Assembly: GCF_009696045.1 (NCBI RefSeq)
Contig: NZ_VUMT01000002.1
Location: forward strand, 1-64,000
DNA: 64,000 nt
Direction of reading: 5' to 3'
From: Velocimicrobium porci
Lineage (GTDB): Bacteria > Bacillota > Clostridia > Lachnospirales > Lachnospiraceae
Shown: positions 8,957-18,021 of the stretch, one piece after another
How the letters are laid out: each line of letters begins with the position of its first letter
Position numbering within the stretch: position 1 is the first letter of the stretch
Notes under the pieces: model-generated
Databases searched by the model: none
What the model saw: only the letters and a program-made list of their open reading frames with translations
What the model was told of the DNA's origin: nothing
Translations under genes and position numbers: made by a program

Positions 8957-11398
8957 TTATTGTCTTAGTTCAATGCCCAAATCAGACAATCCATTCAGTA
9001 TCTTCTTCATAACCGCATTGACATCTTTATCCTCTAATGTTTTTTCCTCTGAACGGAAACTGATAGAATATGCTACTGATTTATATCCAGCCTCTATCTG
9101 TTCTCCTTCATAAACATCAAACAGATGATAACTTTCTAATAATTTACCGCCACGTTTTCGAATTACTTCTTCAATCTGACCTACTAAAATATCTTTCTTT
9201 ACTAGCATAGAAATATCTCTTGTAACTGCAGGGAATTTAGCGATTGGGTGGAATTTCTTTGCAAAAGTAGATTTTTCTATTACTTTTGGCAAATCAATGA
9301 CTGCCACATACGCCTTTGTTCCTATATCGTAGTTATCACATACATCCGGATGAACTTCGCCTAAATATCCAATTACAACATTATCATAAATAATATCAGC
9401 CTGACGTCCCGGATGCAGATAAGATTTTAAAGCATTTGGGTTGTATTCTTTCACATCTGTCAGTCCACATTTATCTAAGAACATCTCCACAACGCCTTTC
9501 ATGTCAAAGAAATCTCCTGCTCCATACATTCCCAATGTAAGCTGTGTTCTCTCGTCTGGTAATTCTTTTAATGGCAATTCCTTTGGAATATAAACATTTC
9601 CGATTTCATACAAGCGAACATCTTTATTTCTTCTATTATAATTTGTTGCTAATGAAGTCAACATTCCATTCAAAGGCAATGTACGCATAATACTGTAATC
9701 TTCACCAAGAGGATTGGAAATTACAATTGCTTCTCTCGCTTTATCATCTTTTTGCAATAATAATTTGTCAAATACTTTTGGACTTTCAAACGAATAAGTC
9801 ATTCCTTCTGAAAAACCGCAACGCTCTGCAATATTTCTTGCCAGACCTTCAATTATTAATTTATCAGAAAGCTTACCCATCGTAGCCTCGCCTTTCGGAA
9901 GTGTCATAGGAATATTATCATATCCATAGAATCTGGCTACTTCTTCTGCGACATCAGCAAGACAACCTATATCCTGCCGCCATGTTGGTACAATAATCTC
10001 TTTCTTTTCTTCGTTTACTTCTAAATCAATCATTCTAAAATAAGAAACCATCGTAGCTTCATCAATATCTGTTCCAAGAAGACGGTTGATGCGGTCAACA
10101 TCATAGCCTACTACTTTTGGCATTCTCTTTTCCGGATATACATCAACAGATCCGCCTACTACCTCTCCGGCTCCTAATTCTACAATAAGCTGGCAGGCAC
10201 GATTCATAGCTTCCATCGCATTGTTTGGATCAAGACCTTTCTCAAATTTTGCCTGAGCATCTGTTCGCATTCCTAATTTTTTGCCAGAAAGACGAATATT
10301 CGTTCCATCAAAGCACGCAGCCTCAAATAACATCGTTGATACATTATCTGTAATCTTGGAATTTTCACCGCCCATAATTCCCGCGATTCCAATTGGTTTT
10401 TCATCGTCGCAGATCATAAGCATAGAAGAATCCAATTCTCTTACCTGTCCATCTAAAGTTTCAAATTTTTCTCCATCTTTTGCACGACGGACAACGATTT
10501 TATTTCCCTTGATTGTATCTAAATCATAAGCATGCATTGGCTGACCATACTCTTCCATTACATAATTCGTAATATCAACAATATTATTGATTGGACGAAT
10601 TCCAGCTGCTGCAAGACGACGCTGCATCCACTCTGGTGATGGTGCAATTTTAATATTTTTTACAATTCTTCCAACATAACGAGGGCAAAGTTCCTGATCT
10701 TTTACTTCTACCGAAATATAATCCGATGCTTTTTCATCGTTTTCTGTAACTGTTACAACTGGAGGCACAAAAGGCTTACGGAATGTAGCTGCTGCCTCTC
10801 TTGCAATACCAAGAACCGAAAAACAATCCACACGGTTTGAAGTAATTTCATATTCAAATACAACATCATGTAAACCTAATAACTCTGGTACCGAACTTCC
10901 GATTTTGGCATCTTTATATGCTTCATTATCACTTAGAATATAAATTCCATCTTCCGCAGCATCTGGATACATCTCACGGCTTGCTCCTAATTCATCTATG
11001 GAACACATCATACCAAAAGATTCCACTCCACGAAGTTTTCCTTTTTTTATTTTAATACCATCAGGATGTGGTTCTCCTCCATGAGCACTCGCAGCCACAC
11101 GACCACCATCTAATACAACAGGAACTTTATCCCCTTCTTTTACATTTGGAGCACCTGTTACAATCTGAACCTGTTCTCCATCTTCCGAAATCTGAACCTG
11201 ACAAATAATTAATTTGTCTGCATCTGGGTGTTTTTCAATCTTTAAAATCTTTCCAACAACAATCTTTTCTAAATTTTTATCTAAACATTCAAAGCCTTCT
11301 ACCTTAGTACCTGATAATGTCATTGCATCTGTATATTCCTGTGCAGTACAATCTAGTTCCGGTACATAAGCCTTAATCCATGACAATGGTGTATTCAT
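8957..11398 (-). CDS. pheT: Phenylalanine--tRNA ligase beta subunit
   Basis: The beta subunit of the alpha2-beta2 phenylalanyl-tRNA synthetase, 813 residues, close to the usual 790-810. It opens with MNTPLSWIKAYV and carries an EMAP/OB-type tRNA-binding domain at about 40-150 (ILKIEKHPDADKLIICQV), B3/B4 and B5 domains, and a C-terminal ferredoxin-fold anticodon-binding domain (FPAVTRDISMLV onwards). I prefer the ATG at 11398 over the one at 11407 because AAAGGA sits nine bases before it. The gene follows pheS after 62 bp and belongs to the same T-box-controlled transcript. Confidence 0.97.
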   Translation of the reverse strand: MNTPLSWIKAYVPELDCTAQEYTDAMTLSGTKVEGFECLDKNLEKIVVGKILKIEKHPDADKLIICQVQISEDGEQVQIVTGAPNVKEGDKVPVVLDGGRVAASAHGGEPHPDGIKIKKGKLRGVESFGMMCSIDELGASREMYPDAAEDGIYILSDNEAYKDAKIGSSVPELLGLHDVVFEYEITSNRVDCFSVLGIAREAAATFRKPFVPPVVTVTENDEKASDYISVEVKDQELCPRYVGRIVKNIKIAPSPEWMQRRLAAAGIRPINNIVDITNYVMEEYGQPMHAYDLDTIKGNKIVVRRAKDGEKFETLDGQVRELDSSMLMICDDEKPIGIAGIMGGENSKITDNVSTMLFEAACFDGTNIRLSGKKLGMRTDAQAKFEKGLDPNNAMEAMNRACQLIVELGAGEVVGGSVDVYPEKRMPKVVGYDVDRINRLLGTDIDEATMVSYFRMIDLEVNEEKKEIIVPTWRQDIGCLADVAEEVARFYGYDNIPMTLPKGEATMGKLSDKLIIEGLARNIAERCGFSEGMTYSFESPKVFDKLLLQKDDKAREAIVISNPLGEDYSIMRTLPLNGMLTSLATNYNRRNKDVRLYEIGNVYIPKELPLKELPDERTQLTLGMYGAGDFFDMKGVVEMFLDKCGLTDVKEYNPNALKSYLHPGRQADIIYDNVVIGYLGEVHPDVCDNYDIGTKAYVAVIDLPKVIEKSTFAKKFHPIAKFPAVTRDISMLVKKDILVGQIEEVIRKRGGKLLESYHLFDVYEGEQIEAGYKSVAYSISFRSEEKTLEDKDVNAVMKKILNGLSDLGIELRQ

Positions 11399-11460
11399 CG
11401 TTTTCATTCCTTTCCTTTTTACCGATTACAATAATCAAATTCTAATAAAATTACAGATTT

Positions 11461-12480
11461 TTAAAATTGACGTAAAAATCTTTCATCATTCTCGTATAAA
11501 AGACGCATATCATCAATTTCATATTTTAATAAGGCGACACGCTCTAAACCTACACCAAATGCAAATCCAACATATTCATTTGGATCAATTCCGCTCATTT
11601 CTAATACATGTGGATGAACCATACCACATCCAAGAATTTCTATCCAACCGGAACCTTTACAGAAACGGCAGCCTTTTCCACCACATTTAAAACAGGAAAC
11701 ATCCATCTCAGCACTAGGCTCTGTAAATGGAAAATGATGAGGACGGAATTTTACCTTTGTATCCTCTCCAAAAAGCTGTTTCGCAAATTCTGCTAATGTT
11801 CCTTTTAAATCTGCAAATGTAATATTTTTATCAATTACTAGTCCTTCAACCTGATGGAATGATGGTGAATGGGTTGCATCCACCTCATCCGAACGAAATA
11901 CTCTTCCGGGAGCAATCATACGAATTGGAAGTTTACCCTTTTCCATCTCATGTACTTGTACAGAAGATGTCTGTGTACGCAATACAATATTGCTGTTAAT
12001 ATAAAATGTATCCTGTTCATCCTTTGCAGGATGGTTCGCAGGAATATTTAATGCCTCAAAATTATAATAGTCGTATTCTACTTCTGGTCCCTCAACAACT
12101 TCGTAACCCATTCCTGTGAAAATAGTTTCAATCTCTTCTAATGCAATTGTATTTGGATGACGATGTCCCATTGCAGGCTTCTTCGCTGGAAGTGTAACAT
12201 CAATCGTTTCTTTTTTAATCTGTTCTTCTCTTAATTTTTTTGCAAATGCAACTCTTTTTTCTTCTAATAATTCTTCTAACTGAGTTCTTGCTTCGTTCAC
12301 CATCTGACCAACCTTTGGACGGTCTTCCGGAGCAACCTCCTTCATTGATTTTAAAACTGAAGTCAGTTCTCCTTTTTTCCCTAAAACTGATACACGAATC
12401 TCATTTAGACGTTCGATTTCCTGTGATTCGTTAATCTGTGCAACAGCCTGGTCTAAAATAGCTTTTAATTTTTCCTGCAT
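11461..12480 (-). CDS. pheS: Phenylalanine--tRNA ligase alpha subunit
   Basis: The catalytic alpha subunit, 339 residues. A coiled-coil N-terminal arm (about 1-85) is followed by the class II core, with motif 2 around RMIAPGRVFRSDEVDATHSP and motif 3 near the end (GFAFGVGLERVALLKY). The CxxCxGKGCRxCKGSGW stretch is common in bacterial PheS. The ATG at 12480 follows AAAGGAG; the longer frame extends into the repeat element and is rejected. Transcription is controlled by the T-box upstream. Confidence 0.97.
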   Translation of the reverse strand: MQEKLKAILDQAVAQINESQEIERLNEIRVSVLGKKGELTSVLKSMKEVAPEDRPKVGQMVNEARTQLEELLEEKRVAFAKKLREEQIKKETIDVTLPAKKPAMGHRHPNTIALEEIETIFTGMGYEVVEGPEVEYDYYNFEALNIPANHPAKDEQDTFYINSNIVLRTQTSSVQVHEMEKGKLPIRMIAPGRVFRSDEVDATHSPSFHQVEGLVIDKNITFADLKGTLAEFAKQLFGEDTKVKFRPHHFPFTEPSAEMDVSCFKCGGKGCRFCKGSGWIEILGCGMVHPHVLEMSGIDPNEYVGFAFGVGLERVALLKYEIDDMRLLYENDERFLRQF

Positions 12481-12496
12481 CTTATTTTCTCCTTTC

Positions 12497-12677
12497 TTAC
12501 AACAAGAGCAAAGCGGACAAGTCCACCTCAACTCCCTGTATCCCTCACTCATGAGGGACTTGCTCTACTTTGCGTGCCAGATGCGTGTTGCATGCTTTTT
12601 GCAACAACACTCCTTTCGCATCTGTGCACATCCTCGCGGAGCGTTTTTGATTTATAGGATGTAATTTCCTATAAATC
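12497..12677. repeat. Structured dispersed repeat, copy 1 (in the pheS leader)
   Basis: These 181 bases are nearly identical to 29715-29890. The unit folds into several hairpins: an outer stem (12509-12517 with 12564-12572), CAGATGCG/CGCATCTG (12578-12585 with 12617-12624) enclosing TGTTGCA/TGCAACA, and GATTTATAGGA/TCCTATAAATC (12649-12659 with 12667-12677). On the minus strand it lies between the T-box terminator and the pheS ribosome binding site, so it becomes part of the pheST mRNA leader. Whether it is a MITE or an RNA element is unresolved. Confidence 0.75.
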
Positions 12678-13010
12678 AAAAAACGCCCCTTGTAATTCTT
12701 ACAAGGGACGAACATATCAATGATCCGTGGTACCACCCAGTTTCTTATTTTACATTTTATAAAATAAGCACTTTTTCATAGATAACGGCTATGATTCCGT
12801 CAGAACCTACCATTCGTCTGTAAGCAATACGCTTTCAAAACAGCTTTGCCTAAAACTCACTTCAATTCCAAAGCTTGGGTGTGAAATTCTAACTATAATC
12901 TGAACTTAAAGAAGCTTCCAGCCGATGACTTCTTTTCTCTGAAAGAAAATTATAGTTTCTTGCACCTTCATTGCTCTTTCATCTTTAATTGTCTGATATA
13001 AATCTGTTTT
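12678..13010 (-). promoter_or_regulatory. T-box riboswitch controlling pheST
   Basis: On the minus strand this leader contains the conserved T-box sequence GGGTGGTACCACGG (12725-12738). It is followed by a terminator stem CGTCCCTTGTAA/TTACAAGGGGCG (12684-12710) and a T run at 12678-12683. Upstream, AACTATAAT pairs with ATTATAGTT to close Stem I. A TTC triplet (12902-12904) directly before the right arm is the likely Phe specifier codon. Uncharged tRNA-Phe would stabilise the antiterminator and allow pheS-pheT transcription. The specifier call is inferred from position. Confidence 0.9.
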
Positions 13011-13012
13011 TA

Positions 13013-13040
13013 ATTCTAGCATAAATTTTTATTCTGTCAA
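13013..13040 (-). promoter_or_regulatory. pheST promoter
   Basis: On the minus strand, TTGACA (13035-13040) and TAGAAT (13013-13018) are separated by 16 bp. They lie just before the T-box leader, as expected for a housekeeping sigma-A promoter. Confidence 0.8.
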
Positions 13041-13050
13041 GCTTTATTTT
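13013..13050. repeat. 38-bp direct repeat, left copy (contains pheST promoter)
   Basis: This sequence recurs at 18054-18091 with one mismatch. It carries the pheST promoter on the minus strand: TTGACA (13035-13040), 16 bp, TAGAAT (13013-13018). The two copies bound the bacteriocin island, and the right copy overlaps the end of the yihY-like gene. This fits an ancestral order of yihY directly followed by the pheST promoter. Confidence 0.85.
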
Positions 13051-13151
13051 CATCCCTATAATGGTATCGTAATTTAAGACACTTTCCGAGACATTTTTTA
13101 GTGAATCTGATATACTGTAATCAACACAGAAAGAAAAATTATTATTATATC

Positions 13152-13545
13152 ATGAACAAGAAGAAATTCCCTGATAAAGCTTCCGTTGTCTTTGACGATA
13201 CACGAGAAGAAAACCTAAAAGAGAAGCTGGATTCAGAACGCAGGTAAAAAGCTGAATACACAAAAAAAGTTGGTTAACTCACCATGCAGGTGAATTGGTT
13301 GAAAAAAAATCTGAAGAAATACTTTGACCTGACTACGAGAGTAAATTTAGTCCGAAACCCTTTGAAGACTAAAGAACTCTCGGTCAAAACAAGTGCCAAA
13401 TTGCTTGATATTAATCACACCGGCATATATTATAATGGAACTCCTGTTTCTCAGGAGGAACTGGGCTGTAAGGTAATTATAGACCGTTTACACACGGACA
13501 ATCCAGCATGGGGTGCCCGTCAGATGTCTTCCCAACTAAACCACT
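13152..13545 (+). pseudogene. IS3-family transposase remnant
   Basis: Degenerate pieces of both IS3 orfs are in order but in different frames. First is a 31-codon orfA-like start (MNKKKFPDKASVVFDD), then a TMQVNWL leucine-zipper piece whose continuation KKSEEI and PDYESKFSPKPFED lies in a second frame with a stop. Last comes the N-terminus of orfB (SAKLLDINHTGIYYNGTPVS, then NPAWGARQMSSQL). The DDE catalytic core is missing, so it cannot transpose. It abuts the left 38-bp repeat. Confidence 0.7.
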
Positions 13546-13633
13546 ATAAAATGACATTGATAGTTTATGTCCGCTTTTTTTAATTATATTAATTAAGAAA
13601 AGATATTATGAAAAAATTCATTCTCTACATATA

Positions 13634-13756
13634 TTAAATATGTAGTATTCTTTTTATTATAATTATCAAATGTTCTATACCATATGTTTTTAATAAGAAT
13701 ACAAATAGTATAAAAATTAACAATAATATTATAATTATTATTTTTTTCTTTTTCAT
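13634..13756 (-). CDS. 40-residue single-helix membrane peptide
   Basis: A short gene starting at ATG 13756, nine bases after a strong AAGGAG. The product has a KKKK N-terminus, one long hydrophobic helix (IIIIILLLIFILFVFLL, about residues 6-22), and a short tail KTYGIEHLIIIIKRILHI. It directly follows the ABC ATPase gene (about 43 bp apart) and is the last frame of the bacteriocin operon. Such a peptide could be an accessory or immunity factor, but nothing proves expression. The very AT-rich composition raises the chance of a fortuitous frame; the ribosome binding site and position argue for a real gene. Confidence 0.5.
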   Translation of the reverse strand: MKKKKIIIIILLLIFILFVFLLKTYGIEHLIIIIKRILHI

Positions 13757-13799
13757 ATAATTTTCACTCCTTATATTAATTTATTTTTTAACTTATTCA

Positions 13800-14423
13800 T
13801 TATTTAACTAAATTTATAGTTCTATCTGCTGAATCTGCAACTTCTTTATCATGAGTGACACAAATTATTGTTTTTCCCTCTTTCTTTATATCTTTAAAAA
13901 TCTTTATAACATCCATTTTATTTTTGTAATCCAAATTACCAGTTGGTTCATCAGCTAATACCAATTCATATTGTTTCAACATCATTCTTGCAATTGCCAC
14001 TTTTTGTTTTTCTCCTCCACTTAAATAGTACACTTTTTTTTGTAAATAGTTACTATCCAGCCCTACTTTTTTCATAAGTTCATCAACATTTTTTTTATCC
14101 ATTTCTTTGCTTTTATATTTAGATATACAGATATTTTCTTCAACAGTTTTATCAGGAAGCAATAAATAATCTTGGAATATATATCCAAAAAACTCTCTTC
14201 TAAGTCTTAATATATCTTTTTTATCAAAATGCTTTTTACCATCTAAAATCACTTCTCCACTATCTGGTTTTTCAAGTAAACCTATGATATTTAATAAGGT
14301 TGTTTTTCCGACACCACTTTCTCCTGTGATACACACAAATTCATTTCTATTTATAGACAAAGATATATTTGACAGAACTATTTTTTTGTCAAACTGTTTA
14401 TTAATATTTGATAATTGTATCAT
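13800..14423 (-). CDS. Bacteriocin-type ABC transporter ATP-binding protein
   Basis: A 207-residue ATPase of the MacB/LolD-like type seen in lactococcin-972 clusters. It shows Walker A GESGVGKTT, Q-loop FQDYLLLPDKTVEENI, signature LSGGEKQKVAIARM and Walker B LVLADEPTGNLD. I start at the ATG at 14423 (MIQLSNINKQF), which matches the family opening; an upstream ATG at 14459 would add twelve residues with no ribosome binding site. It follows the 710-aa membrane protein, which is probably its membrane partner. Together they would export or give immunity to the bacteriocin. Confidence 0.88.
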   Translation of the reverse strand: MIQLSNINKQFDKKIVLSNISLSINRNEFVCITGESGVGKTTLLNIIGLLEKPDSGEVILDGKKHFDKKDILRLRREFFGYIFQDYLLLPDKTVEENICISKYKSKEMDKKNVDELMKKVGLDSNYLQKKVYYLSGGEKQKVAIARMMLKQYELVLADEPTGNLDYKNKMDVIKIFKDIKKEGKTIICVTHDKEVADSADRTINLVK

Positions 14424-14571
14424 TTCTATTTTCACGCCTTTCAATCTGTTCAAATACATACCAATATAAAATTTCTCATAAAGTTACATCTTTATGATTT
14501 TTCTTTTCAAAAAATCTAGTATCAATACGTGGGACAATAATTACAAAATCTTTTCTACATTTTTAATAACT

Positions 14572-16704
14572 TTATTGTTCGCCTTTAATAAATTGAATTT
14601 CACCTTTTATAATCAAACATCCATTTACAATTTTAGAAATAAAATAATCTATAATCGACATCAGAACAATAATTACAACCATATATAATGATATTTTTTT
14701 ATATATAATACCAAGAAGAAATAGCACAAATATGTTTATAAATAAATTTCCTAAAATTAAATATTTATAAATCTGACAAAAACTATATCCATGCAAAGAC
14801 TTTATAATAATCGTCGAAAAGAAGGTTTTGTAATAAGTATATACTATTATAATCATAAACATCACTAAAAACAAAGACATAATTATAGTATTTAATATTA
14901 GATTGTTTATGCTCTCCTCTACAAGTCTAATTTCTCTTCCTTTTTTATCATATACAGAGGCTATTGAATTTAATTCAATAACATTATATTTTTGAGTTAT
15001 AGCACTAATTTCTTTCAACGCACTATATTCATCAGCAGATTCTATGAAGATATAATCTCCAAAACATGCAGCCAAAAAGGAATTATCTACATTGCCTGTA
15101 TATACCGTAATGATTGAGTCTTTTATGATATTAAAACCATCCCCCGCATTGGGATTATACGTAAAAAGATTCTGATTATTATCTATATAGATTATATTAA
15201 TTTTTAAATCACTTATACTTTTTTCAACTTTATTTTGTCCTCTGGCCTCTTTATACATATTAGTAACTTCAACTTTTTGAAAATAAAACCACTCTTTAAA
15301 TGAATTTTGTATAGCATTTTCATAATATTTAAACTTTTTCGGTACTAATATATTCAAAACATTATCATTATTATCTATCTTATCAATAGCATTTTCCCCA
15401 TCTAAAGATTTGATTGTATGCCTTTTCAAATAATTTTTATCCACCACTATATTTTTCCCATGAGGAGAATACAAATCTTCTTCTGTTTTTGCACCTATTT
15501 TATAATTATAATTGATATCTTCTTGGTTTTTTGTGTTTAAATTTTCTATTTTGGGGCGTTCAAAATTAATTGTTTCAATTATAAACGATTTATCTAATTC
15601 ACTTAATTCTTTATATATTTTGAACATCTTATCATTCAGTATATCTTCTCTTGCTAAATTATCTAAATAATATGGTGAATAGGATTCATATAAATTATAG
15701 AGATTTTGGGTATCTTCCCATACTGTTAAACTATCTGACTTTTCTTTCAATTCTTCCTTCTGGAGAAAAAACTGCTCAGACAAAAAAACAATTAACAAGA
15801 GTAACAAAATTCTCGCAAAATAAGATATCATCATCATTTTTTTCAAGCCTTTTGTTCTCTTATTATTTGTAATAGAGCAAAACAACCAGAATAACGGAAT
15901 TGATAATATGAATATGAATAAAATAGTAACTAGATTCAATTTTAACATTGTAAAAAAAACTTCAAGTGATAAACGAGAAAAAATATTTTTATATATTCCC
16001 CCAGCCATAAGCAAATTACTCAGAACCGTTGTTAAAAGTAATGATATATACAAAGGTTTATTTAATATATAATATATTCTAGAATCCGTATAGCCCCACA
16101 ATGTATAAATGAAATATCGCTTTTTACTAACCGAATAATAAAAATATATAACTATTATAAATACAAAAACAAAAAAAGAAAATATAGGAAGAGAATTATT
16201 CCCAATATCCTTAAAAAAACGATTAAATGAAAAATTATTATTGTCAAATGTTGTTTCCAAATAATAAATATCACAATCATTTTTAAATGTTTCAGAAAGC
16301 CTTTCAATTATATCCTTATCATTTGTATCAATATATAATAAATTTTTAAATCCGACTTCTAAAATCTCATCAAAATTGTTCACTTTTATATCTCTATTAA
16401 AGATAATGTTTGGTACAAATAATATTTCTTTATACTTCTCTTTCATTGTAGAATATATGTCTATTTTATCTGCACTCAAAAAACTATATTGTGCTATTTC
16501 AACATTATTTTCTTTAGAAAAATCTTCAATTTTATTTAAAAATTCAGATTTTGATGCAACATATTTACTAGTAGAAAAGTAAAAAGATACGGTAGTTTTA
16601 TCCAATAAGAAATTGTCTATTGTACTGTTACTAATATGTAAGAAAAAAAACACATTAAATAACATAGTCAAAATAACAACTATTATAACTAATTTTTTTT
16701 GCAC
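14572..16704 (-). CDS. Bacteriocin-associated integral membrane protein (DUF1430-like)
   Basis: A 710-residue membrane protein of the kind found beside lactococcin-972-type bacteriocins (putative immunity/export protein, DUF1430-like). It has an N-terminal helix, helices near residues 175-195 and a cluster at 220-320, a large extracellular part (about 330-580), and a final cluster of three helices (about 595-690). This FtsX/MacB-like layout fits a partner of the ATPase downstream. The start is a GTG at 16704, seven bases after GGGAGG; upstream in-frame ATGs have no such site. High Asn, Lys, Ile and Phe content reflects very low GC. Family assignment is by layout and neighbours. Confidence 0.78.
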   Translation of the reverse strand: MQKKLVIIVVILTMLFNVFFFLHISNSTIDNFLLDKTTVSFYFSTSKYVASKSEFLNKIEDFSKENNVEIAQYSFLSADKIDIYSTMKEKYKEILFVPNIIFNRDIKVNNFDEILEVGFKNLLYIDTNDKDIIERLSETFKNDCDIYYLETTFDNNNFSFNRFFKDIGNNSLPIFSFFVFVFIIVIYFYYSVSKKRYFIYTLWGYTDSRIYYILNKPLYISLLLTTVLSNLLMAGGIYKNIFSRLSLEVFFTMLKLNLVTILFIFILSIPLFWLFCSITNNKRTKGLKKMMMISYFARILLLLLIVFLSEQFFLQKEELKEKSDSLTVWEDTQNLYNLYESYSPYYLDNLAREDILNDKMFKIYKELSELDKSFIIETINFERPKIENLNTKNQEDINYNYKIGAKTEEDLYSPHGKNIVVDKNYLKRHTIKSLDGENAIDKIDNNDNVLNILVPKKFKYYENAIQNSFKEWFYFQKVEVTNMYKEARGQNKVEKSISDLKINIIYIDNNQNLFTYNPNAGDGFNIIKDSIITVYTGNVDNSFLAACFGDYIFIESADEYSALKEISAITQKYNVIELNSIASVYDKKGREIRLVEESINNLILNTIIMSLFLVMFMIIIVYTYYKTFFSTIIIKSLHGYSFCQIYKYLILGNLFINIFVLFLLGIIYKKISLYMVVIIVLMSIIDYFISKIVNGCLIIKGEIQFIKGEQ

Positions 16705-16735
16705 TCCCATACCTCCCTTTACAATATAATTAAAA

Positions 16736-16805
16736 TAGCCAGAGATTTTCTTTAATCCCTCCAATTATAAAGTACTTTTATTAAGCGAAACAAAATCTCT
16801 GGCTA
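16736..16805 (-). terminator. Hairpin between bacteriocin gene and immunity gene
   Basis: A perfect 14-bp inverted repeat (TAGCCAGAGATTTT at 16736-16749, complement at 16792-16805) encloses 42 bases. T-rich sequence follows on both strands. On the coding strand it lies after the bacteriocin gene and before the ribosome binding site of the 710-aa gene. It could act as a partial terminator giving more bacteriocin than transporter transcript, or as an mRNA-stabilising 3' end. Confidence 0.6.
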
Positions 16806-16914
16806 TTTTTAAGCTGTTATATTAAATTACATTAAACGTGCAAACCTTCATTTTGATGCTCAATAAATTTAATTCTAAATAACATAAGAATTAAATTTTA
16901 ATATTTCTCAATCT

Positions 16915-17307
16915 TTATTTAGTTGCTGCATATGCTTTATTATTGCTAAAAGTTTGGTCTAACCAAGGAGATTTAGCTGTTGTACCTTTAGATTCCCATC
17001 TGCTCCTTTTTACTGTTCCATGATCATTCGAAACTGAACATCTGTGTGTTTTACTGCTATGATCATAATTAGCTCTAAATACCACACCGTCTTTCCATGT
17101 AGTCCAAAGTGTTCCACCTGACACAGAAACTTTATCACCTTGAATTATTGAAGATCGTGTTTTTACTCCTGTTGGTCTTTCCACTTCTATACCAATTCCT
17201 TCTTCTGAATCATAAATTAATGGACTAGCAAAAACCGTAGAACCAACCGATAATGTCATTGCCATCGCAGCTACTAAAGCCACTGATTTCTTTCTTCTTT
17301 TCAACAT
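16915..17307 (-). CDS. Lactococcin-972-family prebacteriocin
   Basis: A secreted 130-residue protein. The start at 17307 has AAGGAGG eight bases upstream; a longer in-frame opening has none. It begins with a Sec signal peptide (MLKRRKKSVALVAAMAMTLS, likely cut after VFA near residue 28). The mature part is Gly, Ser, Trp and Thr rich with the family hallmarks SGGTLW, HSSKTHRCSV and WLDQTFSNNKAY, at the length usual for the group. Lactococcin 972 itself binds lipid II and blocks septum formation; that this homologue does so is inference. A single Cys in HRCSV is unusual for the mature peptide. It heads the island operon. Confidence 0.85.
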   Translation of the reverse strand: MLKRRKKSVALVAAMAMTLSVGSTVFASPLIYDSEEGIGIEVERPTGVKTRSSIIQGDKVSVSGGTLWTTWKDGVVFRANYDHSSKTHRCSVSNDHGTVKRSRWESKGTTAKSPWLDQTFSNNKAYAATK

Positions 17308-17819
17308 AAATACATCCTCCTTACAGTTTGATAAAAAGCAAAATTTGTAATAGTTCCAATTTGTTTCACCCAATTCAAAAGATAATCCCTCAAATTCTGT
17401 TCATATCTTAAACCATGAAATTATCTCTCCTTTTTCCAAAAAGCTATAATTAACAATACCGCCAGCAAGCAAACTATCTGCAACTTTCAAATCGAAAATA
17501 ACTCATTGACCTTGATTTAATTATGGGTTACTCTTGAATATAAAACACATAATATCATTTCCCAATGGCAACATCTCCTTTTCAGTTTTATTTTGCACAT
17601 CTAGCTTGGCATATTTACTATACCATATATTTACAACTTTGTCATCCAAATTTTTCCACGTTTTAAGAAAACATATGTTTGATTATATCTTGAACTCCTT
17701 TTGTTTTGTGGATTTCAAGCATTTTTTATTTTAAAATTTAGGCATATTTTACTAGCATTTTATGATATGTAAATATTATATTAATTGGAGTAATAGTTAT
17801 ATATCTAAAAAAAACACCA
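17308..17819. other. Upstream region of the bacteriocin gene
   Basis: AT-rich, without a convincing gene. On the minus strand a TATAGT box near 17615-17620, in a TTGTAAATATATGG context, and an AAGGAG near 17575 precede a very short frame ending CFIFKSNP. Further on is a 20-codon hydrophobic frame (QIVCLLAVLLIIAFWKKER, about 17420-17480) with no good start. These may be a promoter region with decayed gene pieces. No regulator gene is present in the island. Confidence 0.3.
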
Positions 17820-17825
17820 ACCCCT

Positions 17826-17967
17826 CACAGTCGCATCCTACTTTCTATCGTTGACACTTATTATGATAAAGTAAAAAAATGCTCTCGTCAGAAAACGATA
17901 GAATCACTCAGATAGCTTGATAAACTGGAAAAGCAGTACGATGACCCTATTGTTCATTTCACAAAAC
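17826..17967 (+). pseudogene. Decayed reading frame of unknown type
   Basis: One frame reads VDTYYDKVKKCSRQKTIESL, a stop, then LDKLEKQYDDPIVHFTKRV and a stop. The protein-like composition on both sides of a single stop codon suggests the tail of a lost gene, perhaps carried in with the island. No start and no recognised family. The hairpin at 17987-18021 follows it. Confidence 0.35.
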
Positions 17968-17986
17968 GAGTATAACAAAATAACAA

Positions 17987-18021
17987 GGTCGCAAGCCAGT
18001 ATAAACACCAGGCTTGCGACC
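17987..18021 (+). terminator. Terminator-like hairpin at the island's right end
   Basis: GGTCGCAAGCC (17987-17997) pairs perfectly with GGCTTGCGACC (18011-18021), followed by ATTTTTAATC on the plus strand. It would end transcription from the decayed frame. On the minus strand it stands directly downstream of the duplicated promoter in the right repeat and could also silence that promoter. Confidence 0.65.

Noticed and set aside
12545-12736. 63-codon open frame in the pheS leader
   Set aside because: It runs through the structured repeat and the T-box terminator and has no ribosome binding site.
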